Shown here in pieces: positions 40,015-48,117 of a DNA stretch of 48,117 bases. Source of the stretch: a virus. The notes beneath the pieces were generated by a model. The model worked only from the letters and a program-made list of their open reading frames with translations, had not been told where the DNA came from and ran no database searches. How positions within the stretch are numbered: the first letter of the stretch is position 1; each line of letters opens with the position of its first letter. The translations under genes and the position numbers were made by a program. The stretch spans positions 1 through 48,117 of the IMG/VR virus record IMGVR_UViG_3300032677_000051; one strand, given 5' to 3'.

Positions 40015-40941
40015 ATGGCAGGCGTAATCACAACCGGTACCCATCCTAAGGCCCTATGGCCTGGTATTAAAGCTTGGTGGGGCCAAGTCTACGAAGAGCA
40101 TCCAGAAGAATATTCTTCACTCTTTGATAAAGAATCATCACATCAAAACTACGAAGAAGATGTCCAGTTAACTGGCTTCGGACTCGTTCCACAAAAAGCT
40201 GAAGGCGCTGGTACTACTTACGATTCAGAGATTCAAGGTTTCACAACCCGCTACACACACATTGCATACGCTCTTGGTTACATCGTAACTAAAGAAGAGT
40301 TGGATGACAATTTGTATGAGCAAGTCTCTAAGAAGCGTTCTGGTGCATTAGCAATGTCTTTCCGTCAAACGAAAGAAAACGTTGCTGCTAACATTTACAA
40401 CCGTGCATTTACTACAGGTACCAACCTACAGTATGCTGGTGGTGATGGCGTAGCTCTTTGCTCCACAGCACATCCTAATACTTCTGGCGGTACATTCGCT
40501 AACAAGTTAACAGTTGATGCTGACCTCTCCGAAGCTTCTTTGGAAGATGCAACAATCGCTTTGATGGGTTTCCAGGATGACCGAGGCCTCTTGATCAATG
40601 TAATGCCTAAATCATTACACATTGCTCGTCAAGAGATCTACAATGCTGGACGTATCCTTAAATCAACTAACCAACCTACCAACGGCAACAACGATTTAAA
40701 CATCTTGCGTGCTAACAATGTATTCCCAGGTGGTGCAGTTGTTAACCATTACTTCACATCTCCTCATGCTTGGTTCATCCGTACTAACGTACGTGATGGT
40801 ATGAAGTATTATGAGCGTGTTGGTGTACAGTTCGATCAAGATAATGATTTCGATACCATGAATGCTAAGGCAAAAGGTTACGAGCGTTATTCATTCGGCT
40901 GGACCGATCCACGTGCTATCTTCGGCTCTAACGGCCCTTGA
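40015..40941 (+). CDS. major capsid protein (HK97 fold)
   Basis: The 308-aa protein shows the coat pattern: an N-terminal arm with HPKALWPGIKAWWGQVYEE, an E-loop-like region (GAGTTYDSEIQGFTTRYTHI), a spine helix (YEQVSKKRSGALAMSFRQTK) and a C-terminal domain with AWFIRTNVRDGMKYYERV. It is highly likely the main head subunit because it follows scaffold and decoration genes, carries strong AAAGGA initiation signals and is followed by a terminator. Confidence 0.92.
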   Translation: MAGVITTGTHPKALWPGIKAWWGQVYEEHPEEYSSLFDKESSHQNYEEDVQLTGFGLVPQKAEGAGTTYDSEIQGFTTRYTHIAYALGYIVTKEELDDNLYEQVSKKRSGALAMSFRQTKENVAANIYNRAFTTGTNLQYAGGDGVALCSTAHPNTSGGTFANKLTVDADLSEASLEDATIALMGFQDDRGLLINVMPKSLHIARQEIYNAGRILKSTNQPTNGNNDLNILRANNVFPGGAVVNHYFTSPHAWFIRTNVRDGMKYYERVGVQFDQDNDFDTMNAKAKGYERYSFGWTDPRAIFGSNGP

Positions 40942-40952
40942 TTTTTTAAGAT

Positions 40953-40973
40953 GAGGGGGTCAAAAGCCCCCTC
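40953..40973 (+). terminator. intrinsic terminator after the coat gene
   Basis: GAGGGGG (40953-40959) pairs with CCCCCTC (40967-40973) around a seven-base loop, followed by TTCTAGTTT. The stem is strong but the U-tract is weak, so partial termination is likely. It would let the head genes outpace the tail genes. Confidence 0.75.
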
Positions 40974-41013
40974 TTCTAGTTTCACCCCACAATATTAATT
41001 AAAAGGATTTATA

Positions 41014-41364
41014 ATGGCCTCTTTATTTCGTGATACAAAACTAGGACTAGTTAAAACTGTTCAAGTAGATTCTACAATGTCTGGTTACACAGAGATTGCT
41101 AAAATCCCTAAAAATTCCCGCATCCTTGGTTTCATTGTCAATGGTGCACCAATTGCTTCCGCAACGTTATCGTTGGGTAGCACAGCTACTGCTACAGAAT
41201 ATGTTAACGCATATAGCTTAGCAAGTGGTTATGCAAACTTTGTTAATGATGTAGATAGCACTGCCCTCGGCACTGTAACAACTACTGACTCTTCTGTATA
41301 CGCTATTGTTAGCGCAACTTCAGGTGTTTGGCAAGTTTCTATTCTATTCTCAGCAACTTACTAA
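41014..41364 (+). CDS. small structural protein (116 aa)
   Basis: The product begins MASLFRDTKLGLVKTVQVD and is beta-rich with many Ser and Thr. It has AAAAGGA upstream and lies just after the coat terminator. Its form fits a head-tail or decoration protein. No firm family match. Confidence 0.7.
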   Translation: MASLFRDTKLGLVKTVQVDSTMSGYTEIAKIPKNSRILGFIVNGAPIASATLSLGSTATATEYVNAYSLASGYANFVNDVDSTALGTVTTTDSSVYAIVSATSGVWQVSILFSATY

Positions 41365-41377
41365 TTAGGAGGTTAAC

Positions 41378-42004
41378 ATGGCTAACGTCGTTAACACTCA
41401 AATTATTATGGATGGCAATCGAAATGCCGTCGTTAAAGTTACTGGAGTATTAGATACATCTAACGTAGCTGCTTCTGGCACATTAGGCACTGCTTCATCT
41501 GGTGCTACTACTATTAACTCTAAAGTTATTACATTCACCGCTGGTGGTTTAACACCAACTGTTGGTCAGGGTGTTACAGGTACTGGAATACCTGCGAATG
41601 CTTATGTTGCTGTTGTAAACAGTACAACACAAGTAACAATGAACGTAGCTGCTACAGCAACTGGTAGTTCATTAACTTTCTCATTAGTAGCTGGTAGTAT
41701 TATTATTGTTGATCCAATTAACTATGCTTTGATTCCTACAGGATTTAGAATTGATCATCTTGATTATTCTATTTCTGATCCACTAGAAGTTAGATTGCTT
41801 TGGGATGGTAGTACTCAAGTAGATATTATCCCTGTAGCTGGTCGAGGTAAGATGAGCTTCTGGAACTTTGGTGGTTTACAAAACAATGCACCTAGTCCTA
41901 CTGGTCGTATTGCTTTAACAACTACTGGATATAATACTACATTAGGAACAACACCTTTGGTGTTCTCCGTAGTACTTGAACTGGTTAAACAAGGCGTTCA
42001 GTAA
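41378..42004 (+). CDS. structural protein (208 aa)
   Basis: The product is beta-rich. It opens MANVVNTQIIMDGNRNAVVK, has an inserted Gly/Thr segment (about 35-105) resembling phage surface beta domains, and a C-terminal region with VDIIPVAGRGKMSFWNFGG. A strong AGGAGG precedes the start. Similar proteins lie after the coat gene in P22-like aquatic phages, from memory. The exact role is unknown. Confidence 0.72.
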   Translation: MANVVNTQIIMDGNRNAVVKVTGVLDTSNVAASGTLGTASSGATTINSKVITFTAGGLTPTVGQGVTGTGIPANAYVAVVNSTTQVTMNVAATATGSSLTFSLVAGSIIIVDPINYALIPTGFRIDHLDYSISDPLEVRLLWDGSTQVDIIPVAGRGKMSFWNFGGLQNNAPSPTGRIALTTTGYNTTLGTTPLVFSVVLELVKQGVQ

Positions 42005-42159
42005 TGCAGGTTGCAAATAGCAACGCTAAAGAACTACACCTATCCGCTACGGTTATCCGTGCGGATGGTACTGTAGTTGAATTAGGCGTTATAGATTATT
42101 GGCACAAAAACCCAATCAAACGTTTTATTTGGAGAATTAAAAAATGGCTACACTCTTAG
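42004..42159 (+). CDS. small basic protein (51 aa)
   Basis: The ATG overlaps the previous stop as TAATG with AAGG upstream. The product runs MQVANSNAKELHLSATVIR to NPIKRFIWRIKKWLHS, so the C-terminus is a basic aromatic helix that could bind membrane or nucleic acid. It overlaps the next gene by 16 bases. Function unknown. Confidence 0.65.
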   Translation: MQVANSNAKELHLSATVIRADGTVVELGVIDYWHKNPIKRFIWRIKKWLHS

Positions 42160-42509
42160 TTAATACAGGACGTGCTATCGTTACTAGCCGCCTTAATAGT
42201 GGTGGTACCACTCCCAGCTATGTTGCTTGGGGAACTGGTGCCGGTACGACTGGTGCAACTGATACGACTTTGTTTACAGAGGTAACACCACGTGTTAGTG
42301 GAACCACCTCTCAAGTTACAACATCCACAACAAACGACACATTCCAAGTTGTAGGTACACAGACTGCTGGTACAAGTGAGACAATCACTAATGCTGGTTT
42401 GTTTGATGCTTCAACCTCTGGCAATTTATTTATTAAAGGTGACTTTACAGGCATTCCATTGAATACTAGCGATTCAATTCAGTTTACATTTAAAGTTCAG
42501 TTTAGTTAA
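42144..42509 (+). CDS. structural protein (121 aa)
   Basis: The protein is Thr/Gly/Ser-rich and beta-dominated (MATLLVNTGRAIVTSRLN, VAWGTGAGTTGATDT, ETITNAGLFDASTSG). Proteins of this kind are common virion components around the tail genes. The stop overlaps the next start. A role in the head or tail surface is inferred from order. Confidence 0.7.
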   Translation: MATLLVNTGRAIVTSRLNSGGTTPSYVAWGTGAGTTGATDTTLFTEVTPRVSGTTSQVTTSTTNDTFQVVGTQTAGTSETITNAGLFDASTSGNLFIKGDFTGIPLNTSDSIQFTFKVQFS

Positions 42510-43627
42510 TGTCAATAAATGGTTCTAGTATAGATAGAGTAGCAATTGATGCAAGCGATAACATTACGTTAACGCCTACATTGATAGTTACTTCTACTAG
42601 CACTAGCATTATAACTAAAGTATTAGCGTTGCTAAGAACACTTAGTTACGCAGTAACGTCGACAGTAACAATTAATAAGCTTCAAAGTTTGTTTAGAACT
42701 TTAACTTATGCTGTTACTTCGACAGTTACTATAAAAAGAGCTATTGCGGTAATTAAGACAATCTTGTCTACATCTACTGCGACAATTACTAAGAGTGCTG
42801 CAAAGACACTGACTTATTTGTCTAGCAGTTTAGCAACAATAAAAGAGTTAGTATCTAGGTTCAGAACTTTGACTGTAACTTCTACGAGTACAGCAAGCAT
42901 TATCAAGTCAGCAACAAAACTATTAAGTGTTATTTCTACATCTGTAGCTACATTGGTTAAACTACCAATTAAGCTTTTAGCTGTAACAGTTAATAGCCTT
43001 GTGACTATTGGCAAAGCAATAAGTAAGATTATGACTACTGTTGTTGAGCACATTATTGTGGTGCTTAGCGATATAGCAATACACTTAGTAGCTTTATCAA
43101 GAACAGTAGTGAGCTCAATAACCATTGGTAGGGCAATTAGCCGTACCTACTCAACTCTGATTACTTCAACAGCTAGTCTGTTTAAGTTAATACCTAAGAC
43201 ATTATCTGTAGCAGTAAGTAACTTAGTTACTGTCCTTAAACAAATAGGTAAAAGAGTTATAACTAGTATTTCAAGTACAGTTGTTATTGTTGTACAGTTT
43301 TTCTTTTACAAGACTTTACAAACTGTAGTTAGCTCTACGACTAGTCTAACTAAAGCAATGTTAAAACTGTTAAGTGTTGTTTCTACACACACTGCAACTC
43401 TTTCTCGATTAATAGAAAAGTTATTGTCTGTAGTTAATCATATAACAGTTAAACTATATCCAGCATTTGTCCAGAAGTTTGGCGCAGTTGCTAAGTTTAC
43501 TTTTATTGTTGGGCCTAAGAAGCTTATGATAATGGTAATTAAAGACAGAGATATTTTAGTCGACAAGGCTGAAAAGACTTTGATTTTTGTTAAAAATCGT
43601 GTTATAATGTTATATCGGAAACTTTAA
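42509..43627 (+). CDS. repeat-rich amphipathic protein (372 aa)
   Basis: About eleven degenerate repeats of 20-30 residues fill residues 15-310. Each has the form K-LL-V-TSTATI-K, for example RTLSYAVTSTVTINKLQSL then RTLTYAVTSTVTIKRAIAV. Each repeat joins a Ser/Thr/Val strand to a Lys/Leu-rich helix or turn. The C-terminal 60 residues are different (FGAVAKFTFIVGPKKLMIMV). The protein has almost no Trp, Cys or Gly in the repeats. It is in the late unit among structural genes, overlapping both neighbours. It may form a fibre or internal structure; function unknown. Confidence 0.78.
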   Translation: MSINGSSIDRVAIDASDNITLTPTLIVTSTSTSIITKVLALLRTLSYAVTSTVTINKLQSLFRTLTYAVTSTVTIKRAIAVIKTILSTSTATITKSAAKTLTYLSSSLATIKELVSRFRTLTVTSTSTASIIKSATKLLSVISTSVATLVKLPIKLLAVTVNSLVTIGKAISKIMTTVVEHIIVVLSDIAIHLVALSRTVVSSITIGRAISRTYSTLITSTASLFKLIPKTLSVAVSNLVTVLKQIGKRVITSISSTVVIVVQFFFYKTLQTVVSSTTSLTKAMLKLLSVVSTHTATLSRLIEKLLSVVNHITVKLYPAFVQKFGAVAKFTFIVGPKKLMIMVIKDRDILVDKAEKTLIFVKNRVIMLYRKL

Positions 43628-43938
43628 TGGCTGAGTCATTTTCTTACAAGATTACTACTGAGAGTGAATTATTCACTTTTGATTTTACTCAAGTTCTTGC
43701 ACCTAATGAGACTATTCTAACGGCAGATTGTTCCGTTATTGTTATGGACGGTGTAGACCCTAACCCATCAGCAATCCTTCAGGCTACTCCTATTATTGCT
43801 AATAAGACAGCGTCTCAGAGAATTATTGGTGGACTAACTGAAGTAACTTATCGTCTAGAAATGACGATTACTACTTCATTAACTAATACCTATGTAGGTG
43901 TTGGTGATCTCCCAGTCTACGCTTCTAATCTGGTATAA
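43627..43938 (+). CDS. structural protein (103 aa)
   Basis: The product MAESFSYKITTESELFTFDF is beta-rich with VIVMDGVDPNPSAIL. Such short proteins of beta-sandwich type occur in head-tail modules of aquatic phages. The start overlaps the stop of the repeat protein. Function unknown. Confidence 0.7.
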   Translation: MAESFSYKITTESELFTFDFTQVLAPNETILTADCSVIVMDGVDPNPSAILQATPIIANKTASQRIIGGLTEVTYRLEMTITTSLTNTYVGVGDLPVYASNLV

Positions 43939-43941
43939 CCT

Positions 43942-44220
43942 ATGAGTTATCAATCAAACTATGTCAGAGGTCTTTGGAAATGTCTTTGTGAGTCGTGTGG
44001 TCGTGTAGTTAAGAATACAGAGCTTCGTCAACGCTGGGATGGTTTTATGGTTGATGAACGCTGCTGGGAACCAAGACAACCACAGGATTTTGTACGAGGT
44101 GTTGCAGACTACCAAGCACCTCCATGGACAAGACCAGAGCCTCAGAATCAATTCATTAAAGTCTATAGCTCTAACAGGTTAGTTAATGGCTTCCTAGTAA
44201 ACACTATTACAGTAGGATAA
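43942..44220 (+). CDS. small zinc-finger-like protein (92 aa)
   Basis: The N-terminal part has CLCESCGRVVKN followed by LRQRWDGFMVDERCWEPRQPQDF, then DYQAPPWTRPEP. The cysteines (CxCxxCG and CW) can form a metal site, and RWDG with PQDF is a pattern I know from conserved phage structural-region proteins of unknown function. It lies before the tail fibre genes and may be an adaptor. Confidence 0.76.
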   Translation: MSYQSNYVRGLWKCLCESCGRVVKNTELRQRWDGFMVDERCWEPRQPQDFVRGVADYQAPPWTRPEPQNQFIKVYSSNRLVNGFLVNTITVG

Positions 44221-44224
44221 TTCA

Positions 44225-44779
44225 ATGTCACGTCCTTTATTTACAAACAATGCTTCTACCGCACTAGCTAGAGCTATTACGCCTCCCGATACTATTCTAC
44301 AACTTACTGCAGGAACAGGTCAGTACTTCCCACAGCCTACTGGTGGTAACTATTTTATGTTAACACTAATTCAGATTAATAATCCTGAAATAGCTGAAAT
44401 TGTACAATGTACGGCACGTGTTGGAGATGTTTTAACTATTGTAAGAGGACAAGAAGGAACGCAACCACAAATATTTAATATTAGTGATAATGTTGAATTA
44501 CGGATTACTGCTGGTAGTTTAAATTTATTTGCTTCTAGTAAAGATACTGTTACTATATTTCAAGAATATCAAGTAGCCACACAAGCACAAACAATATTTA
44601 CTCTATCTTCTTTTACTTATTTAGTAGGGTATAATGCACTATCCGTTTTTGTAAACGGTAGTAAACAAATTATAGGTTTCAATTATATAGAAACATCTAC
44701 ATCTATTATTACATTTAATTCTGGTTTAAACGCTGGTGATGTTGTTGAATTTATTTTTGTAGAAAATATATATGCCTAA
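44225..44779 (+). CDS. tail fibre or adaptor protein, paralogue 1
   Basis: The 184-aa protein opens MSRPLFTNNASTALARAITP, has an IVRGQEGTQ motif near residue 80 and SLNLFASS near residue 100. These match the LFANN, IVRGQDGT and SLNDF points in the next protein, so the first 100 residues are a duplicated domain. The rest has a beta pattern with LSVFVNGSKQIIGFNYIE. It is probably part of the tail or spike base. Confidence 0.74.
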   Translation: MSRPLFTNNASTALARAITPPDTILQLTAGTGQYFPQPTGGNYFMLTLIQINNPEIAEIVQCTARVGDVLTIVRGQEGTQPQIFNISDNVELRITAGSLNLFASSKDTVTIFQEYQVATQAQTIFTLSSFTYLVGYNALSVFVNGSKQIIGFNYIETSTSIITFNSGLNAGDVVEFIFVENIYA

Positions 44780-45695
44780 TATGCTCTTCGCTAACAATTG
44801 TAACACCACTTTAAGTAGTAGTCTTACTAACGTAGCTACAACTATGTCAGTTACGTCTGCGACAGGCTTTCCAGTTCCTACAGGCTCACAATATTTTTAT
44901 TGCACATTAGCTGATGCTGCTACTCAAACAACTATTGAGATTGTTAAAGTAACTGCAGTTTCAGGAACTACATTTACTATTGTTCGTGGGCAAGATGGAA
45001 CAGCAGGAACTGCATTTTCTTCAGGTGCAGTAGTATCTCTTCGTTTAGTTGCTGCTTCTTTAAATGATTTTCCAAAACTAGATGAAGTAAATACATTTAG
45101 CCAAGCACAAACATTTAGTGTTGCCCCAATTACAAGCACATTAACTGGCTTTGTTTATGGTAATGGAGCATCTGCTCAAACAGTAGCTACTAACGCTCAA
45201 CTATTGACTTTATTGGGAACTCTTCCAGTAGCTAATGGTGGCACAGGCTTAACAAGCCTTACTGCTGGTTATATTCCTTATGGTAATGGAACAGGAGCAT
45301 TTAGTTCTAGTTCTGGTTTAAGTTTTGATGGTACTAATTTATTAGTTGGCACTACAAGCACTTCTGGTTCTATATCAAATAATGCTGTAATTTCGGCTGG
45401 TAAATTTTCATCAGCTAATGGTTCTATTTCTGTTGCAAACGCAACGGCAGGTACTATTTTTACTTTGCCAGGAACAACATTAGGGTCTTACATTGTTACT
45501 GCTGATATTAATTCTTCCGCTCCATTAAATTACAGCGCAGTAGCATTAGTAACTACAGATGGCGGTGTTGCTAGACTAACAACCTTACAAGCAGCAACAA
45601 ATAACACTATTAGCATTTCAGGATTAAATGTTCAAGTTACACAAACATCAGGGGCAACTAATACAGTCTTATGGAGTGTAATAAGATTATCTTAA
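44772..45695 (+). CDS. tail fibre protein, paralogue 2
   Basis: The 307-aa protein shares its first 100 residues with the preceding protein and continues with LPVANGGTGLTSLTAGYIPY, a fibre motif found in many phages, and long Ser/Thr/Gly-rich beta segments. It overlaps the upstream gene by eight bases. It is probably a fibre that links the tail to the spike below. Confidence 0.78.
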   Translation: MPNMLFANNCNTTLSSSLTNVATTMSVTSATGFPVPTGSQYFYCTLADAATQTTIEIVKVTAVSGTTFTIVRGQDGTAGTAFSSGAVVSLRLVAASLNDFPKLDEVNTFSQAQTFSVAPITSTLTGFVYGNGASAQTVATNAQLLTLLGTLPVANGGTGLTSLTAGYIPYGNGTGAFSSSSGLSFDGTNLLVGTTSTSGSISNNAVISAGKFSSANGSISVANATAGTIFTLPGTTLGSYIVTADINSSAPLNYSAVALVTTDGGVARLTTLQAATNNTISISGLNVQVTQTSGATNTVLWSVIRLS

Positions 45696-45713
45696 TTACT
45701 AAACAGGCAAAAA

Positions 45714-47012
45714 ATGACAACTTTAATACCAAAATATGATTTAATGAATGGCGGTTCTACGCCAACAGGCGTAATTAATAGACCAATTAATCAAAAATTA
45801 TCTGAAACTGTTAGCGTTAAAGATTTTGGTGCTATTGGCGATGGCGTAACAGACGATACTGTTGCTTTAGCTGCTGCTAGAGCATATATTGCATCACAAT
45901 CAATCCCTTCTATTTTATTGTTTCCTGCTGGTACTTATGTGTATAGCACTAGCCCAAATTGGGCTATTCAAAATGCAGTTATTCAATCTGAAGGAGAAGT
46001 TATTCTTCAATACACAGGAACTGGTAATGCTGTTATTTTGGATGCTGGTAATTCAGCCCTTATTTACAATGTAACAATGGGTGACTTTATTGTTAATTGC
46101 CCATCAACAGCTAATAATGGTGTATTTTTAAGGTCAGTTCATCACAGCAATTTAACTTTTAACATTAAAGGTGCTGGTACAACCTATGCAGGGTTTTATA
46201 CTCAATTTTCAGTTGCTTCTGTATTTAATATTACTGTATCTGTAAACGAAAGCGGTTGGTATTTAGGTGCAAAACCAGCTATCGGCATTAATTTAGGACA
46301 AAGAAATGCAGGAGAAACTACTAGCTATTGTACGTTTATAAATCCAGTTGTTGAAGGCCCTTCTATTGGAATACAACTTTCTAATACTTTGGGAAATATA
46401 TTTTTAGGTGGAACTTCTGAAGGATGTTCAAGCTATGGTGTTTATGGCTTAACCGACTGTAGTGCGGATTTATTTATGGGTACAGATTTTGAAGTAAATA
46501 CCATAGCAGACGTTTATATTTTAGGTTCTAATGTTGAATTAAGAAAATGTGATTCATCAAGTATTGTTAATTTTGGAACCAGCTCTAGTAATTGTGTTCT
46601 TGATGGTGGTAGTCATCAAACCATTATTTTAGATACAAATTCTAAAAACAATACCGCTATAAATGCAAGATACAATAGATTGCAAACTTCTGGTTATTTT
46701 AATGATGCTGGAGTAAATTCTTATGTATCAAACATAGTAAGCGTAGCTACAAATCTTAGATATTTAACTGGTACTTTGTCTTATTCTCCTGGAACTATAG
46801 CTGGGGGAACAACATCAACAGCAACAGTTACAGTACCTGGAGCAAAACTTGGCGATGTTTGTTCATCTTCATTTAGCGTAAACGCATCAGGAATTGCTTT
46901 AACGTCTATTGTTGTTTCTGCAAATACTGTAAACGTATATTTTCAAAACATTACTGGAGCACCTGTTACATTGGGTTCAGGTACTGTGAAATCAATAATA
47001 TTTAGAGGGTAA
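45714..47012 (+). CDS. tailspike, pectate-lyase-type beta-helix
   Basis: The 432-aa protein has an N-terminal attachment part and the typical head of spike beta-helices, VSVKDFGAIGDGVTDDTVAL (residues about 33-52), followed by repeating beta-helix coils (about 60-330) and a beta C-terminal domain (about 340-432). Such spikes bind and often cut surface polysaccharide and so set host range. The DNA looks more A/T-rich than the coat gene (estimated by eye), which fits a recently swapped receptor module. Confidence 0.85.
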   Translation: MTTLIPKYDLMNGGSTPTGVINRPINQKLSETVSVKDFGAIGDGVTDDTVALAAARAYIASQSIPSILLFPAGTYVYSTSPNWAIQNAVIQSEGEVILQYTGTGNAVILDAGNSALIYNVTMGDFIVNCPSTANNGVFLRSVHHSNLTFNIKGAGTTYAGFYTQFSVASVFNITVSVNESGWYLGAKPAIGINLGQRNAGETTSYCTFINPVVEGPSIGIQLSNTLGNIFLGGTSEGCSSYGVYGLTDCSADLFMGTDFEVNTIADVYILGSNVELRKCDSSSIVNFGTSSSNCVLDGGSHQTIILDTNSKNNTAINARYNRLQTSGYFNDAGVNSYVSNIVSVATNLRYLTGTLSYSPGTIAGGTTSTATVTVPGAKLGDVCSSSFSVNASGIALTSIVVSANTVNVYFQNITGAPVTLGSGTVKSIIFRG

Positions 47013-47014
47013 TT

Positions 47015-47140
47015 ATGACAAATATTTATACATGGGTAATAGATTCATTAGATTGTATTCCTTCAATTGATGGCCAAAATAATGTAATTTCTTGTATTCA
47101 TTGGCGAGTTAACGCCGTTAGTAACCAAGGAAAAATATGA
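47015..47140 (+). CDS. small conserved protein (41 aa)
   Basis: The ATG has AGAGGG upstream, and the stop overlaps the next start as ATGA. The product MTNIYTWVIDSLDCIPSIDG then VISCIHWRVNAVS matches the N-terminus of a small virion-associated protein type that I associate with tailspike neighbours. It seems cut short after about 40 residues. Function unknown. Confidence 0.62.
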   Translation: MTNIYTWVIDSLDCIPSIDGQNNVISCIHWRVNAVSNQGKI

Positions 47141-47289
47141 AAACATTTACATTAGAAGACCAAGAAGCAGCATTTATTCTCCGTGTAGTAGGACAGCTAC
47201 CTACTGAATCAGGAGCATATCCATTGCTACAAAAACTACAACAACAGTTTGCTTTAATTATTGAAGAACCTACTCAACTACAAGAATAA
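47137..47289 (+). CDS. small hypothetical protein (50 aa)
   Basis: The gene starts in an ATGA overlap with AAGGAAAA upstream. The product MKTFTLEDQEAAFILRVVGQ continues with LPTESGAYPLLQKLQQQF. It is mostly helical and acidic. This sequence type is common after spike genes in aquatic phages, from memory; function unknown. Confidence 0.65.
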   Translation: MKTFTLEDQEAAFILRVVGQLPTESGAYPLLQKLQQQFALIIEEPTQLQE

Positions 47290-47293
47290 TCTT

Positions 47294-47521
47294 ATGTCCG
47301 ACCAACTAGAAAATAGAGTAGTACGTCTTGAGATTAAAGCAGACAACCATGAAGATGATATTAAAGAGCTTCGTAAATCAGCTAATGATCTATCCAAAGC
47401 CATGGCCAGTATAGAAAAGAATCTAGCACAGATTAAGTATATTGCCATTGGTGCCCTTGCTGTTGTAGTAACACAGTCCCTTGGACTTGATCGTGCAATT
47501 AAACTATTATTTGGAGGCTAG
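47294..47521 (+). CDS. XhlA-like coiled-coil membrane protein (75 aa)
   Basis: The start is ATG 47294; an in-frame ATG at 47261 would overlap the previous gene. Residues 1-45 form a charged coiled coil (ENRVVRLEIKADNHEDDIKE) and residues about 48-72 a hydrophobic helix (YIAIGALAVVVTQSLG). This is the plan of XhlA-type proteins, which work with holins. It lies far from the endolysin gene, so a virion or injection role is also possible. Confidence 0.7.
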   Translation: MSDQLENRVVRLEIKADNHEDDIKELRKSANDLSKAMASIEKNLAQIKYIAIGALAVVVTQSLGLDRAIKLLFGG

Positions 47522-48117
47522 ATGTCTACAACCTTTACAGTAAGCCGTGATCAGATTATCCAGTTAGCATTACGCAAGCTTGGTGTATTGGAACTTGGCG
47601 ACACTCCTGATGCAGCTACAGTATCTAATGCATCACTAGCTCTTAACCTATTTATTAAACAGATGGCAACATCTGGTTTAAAGTTATGGAAAGTTAATGA
47701 GTTAGTATTACCCCTTGTTGCTGGACAGACTGAGTATGTTATTGGCCCAGCTAGTACTGGTACGGTAGATCTGAATACAGATAAACCACTTAAAGTAATA
47801 CAAGCTTGGTTACGTAATATAACTGTAACACCATCTACGGATGATGTACAGATTCAGTTGCTAAGCAAACAAGAATACAATATGTTAGGTTCAAAGTTTA
47901 GTACTGGAACACCTAACTCCTTATACATGGATGTACGTAATATTACAAGTAATGTATACCTGTATGTTACACCAGATTCATATACACAGTCTAATCAACA
48001 GTTACACTTTATTGTGCAACAACCGATGGCTGATATTATGACAGCACAAGCTATCCCTGATTTCCCTACTGAATGGATGAACGTCCTTGTATGGAATCTT
48101 GCTGATCAGCTAGCTAT
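47522..48117 (+). CDS. head-completion protein (P22 gp4-like), N-terminal part
   Basis: The gene starts at ATG 47522, right after the previous TAG, and is cut by the window end. It continues at base 2. The visible 198 residues begin MSTTFTVSRDQIIQLALRKL and include helices with NASLALNLFIKQMATSGLKLW. P22 gp4-type adaptors are about 160-250 aa and all helical. The full product would be about 249 aa. It extends the portal and lies just before the gp10-like gene after closing the circle. Confidence 0.78.
   Translation, partial: MSTTFTVSRDQIIQLALRKLGVLELGDTPDAATVSNASLALNLFIKQMATSGLKLWKVNELVLPLVAGQTEYVIGPASTGTVDLNTDKPLKVIQAWLRNITVTPSTDDVQIQLLSKQEYNMLGSKFSTGTPNSLYMDVRNITSNVYLYVTPDSYTQSNQQLHFIVQQPMADIMTAQAIPDFPTEWMNVLVWNLADQLA
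47959..48117. repeat. terminal redundancy, right copy
   Basis: This is the second copy of the 159-base overlap described for bases 1-159. Differences are at 47960, 47965 and 47991. The one at 47960 turns the apparent start codon at base 2 into CTG, which shows that the ORF there is internal. Confidence 0.9.

Overview
This window is an essentially complete genome of a tailed phage, probably a podovirus of a Gram-negative host. The last 159 bases repeat the first 159 with three mismatches, so the sequence closes into a circle of about 47.96 kb. No integrase, repressor, tRNA gene or CRISPR array was seen, so a lytic lifestyle is the simplest reading. The virion genes follow a P22-like plan (terminase, P22-type portal, scaffold, coat, head-completion gp4-like and gp10-like proteins, ejection proteins, tailspike). 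The replication genes follow a T7-like plan (primase, helicase, PolA-type polymerase, 5'-3' exonuclease, endonuclease I). The host cannot be named from sequence alone; the gene mix resembles phages of aquatic proteobacteria, which is inference.

There are two divergent transcription units. Near 33.1 kb two consensus-like sigma70 promoters stand back to back. The rightward one (33141-33169) drives packaging, head, tail, tailspike, ejection and lysis genes from 33.2 kb through the end of the window and on to 10.45 kb. The leftward one (33076-33104) first crosses about 1.3 kb of gene-free DNA packed with perfect short hairpins, then drives about 21 kb of early and middle genes down to 10.59 kb. 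The two units converge on a bidirectional terminator at 10561-10583. An 18-bp dyad (TGTTGT-N6-ACAACA) occurs five times around this control region.

The leftward unit is tightly packed, with many ATGA overlaps and many genes shorter than 60 codons. In order it holds small early proteins, some membrane-bound or secreted; a seven-gene amidoligase cluster (class I glutamine amidotransferase, two glutamine-synthetase-fold ligases, an uncharacterised protein, class II glutamine amidotransferase, ATP-grasp ligase and a GcvH-like protein); small proteins; primase, an endonuclease VII-like HNH protein and helicase; a DNA polymerase split in two by a small gene; an SSB-like protein, exonuclease and endonuclease I; an HslV/proteasome-like Ntn hydrolase; an RNase H-fold exonuclease; a dNTP-hydrolase-like protein; and a B12-dependent ribonucleotide reductase.

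The candidate undescribed system is the amidoligase cluster together with the GcvH-like protein, which lacks the lipoyl lysine. It looks like a pathway that makes or attaches a non-ribosomal peptide, perhaps on a protein carrier. An HslV-like hydrolase in the same transcription unit and a PurD-like ATP-grasp ligase in the late unit may belong to the same chemistry. The hairpin-rich leader is a second strong candidate, for a large structured RNA.
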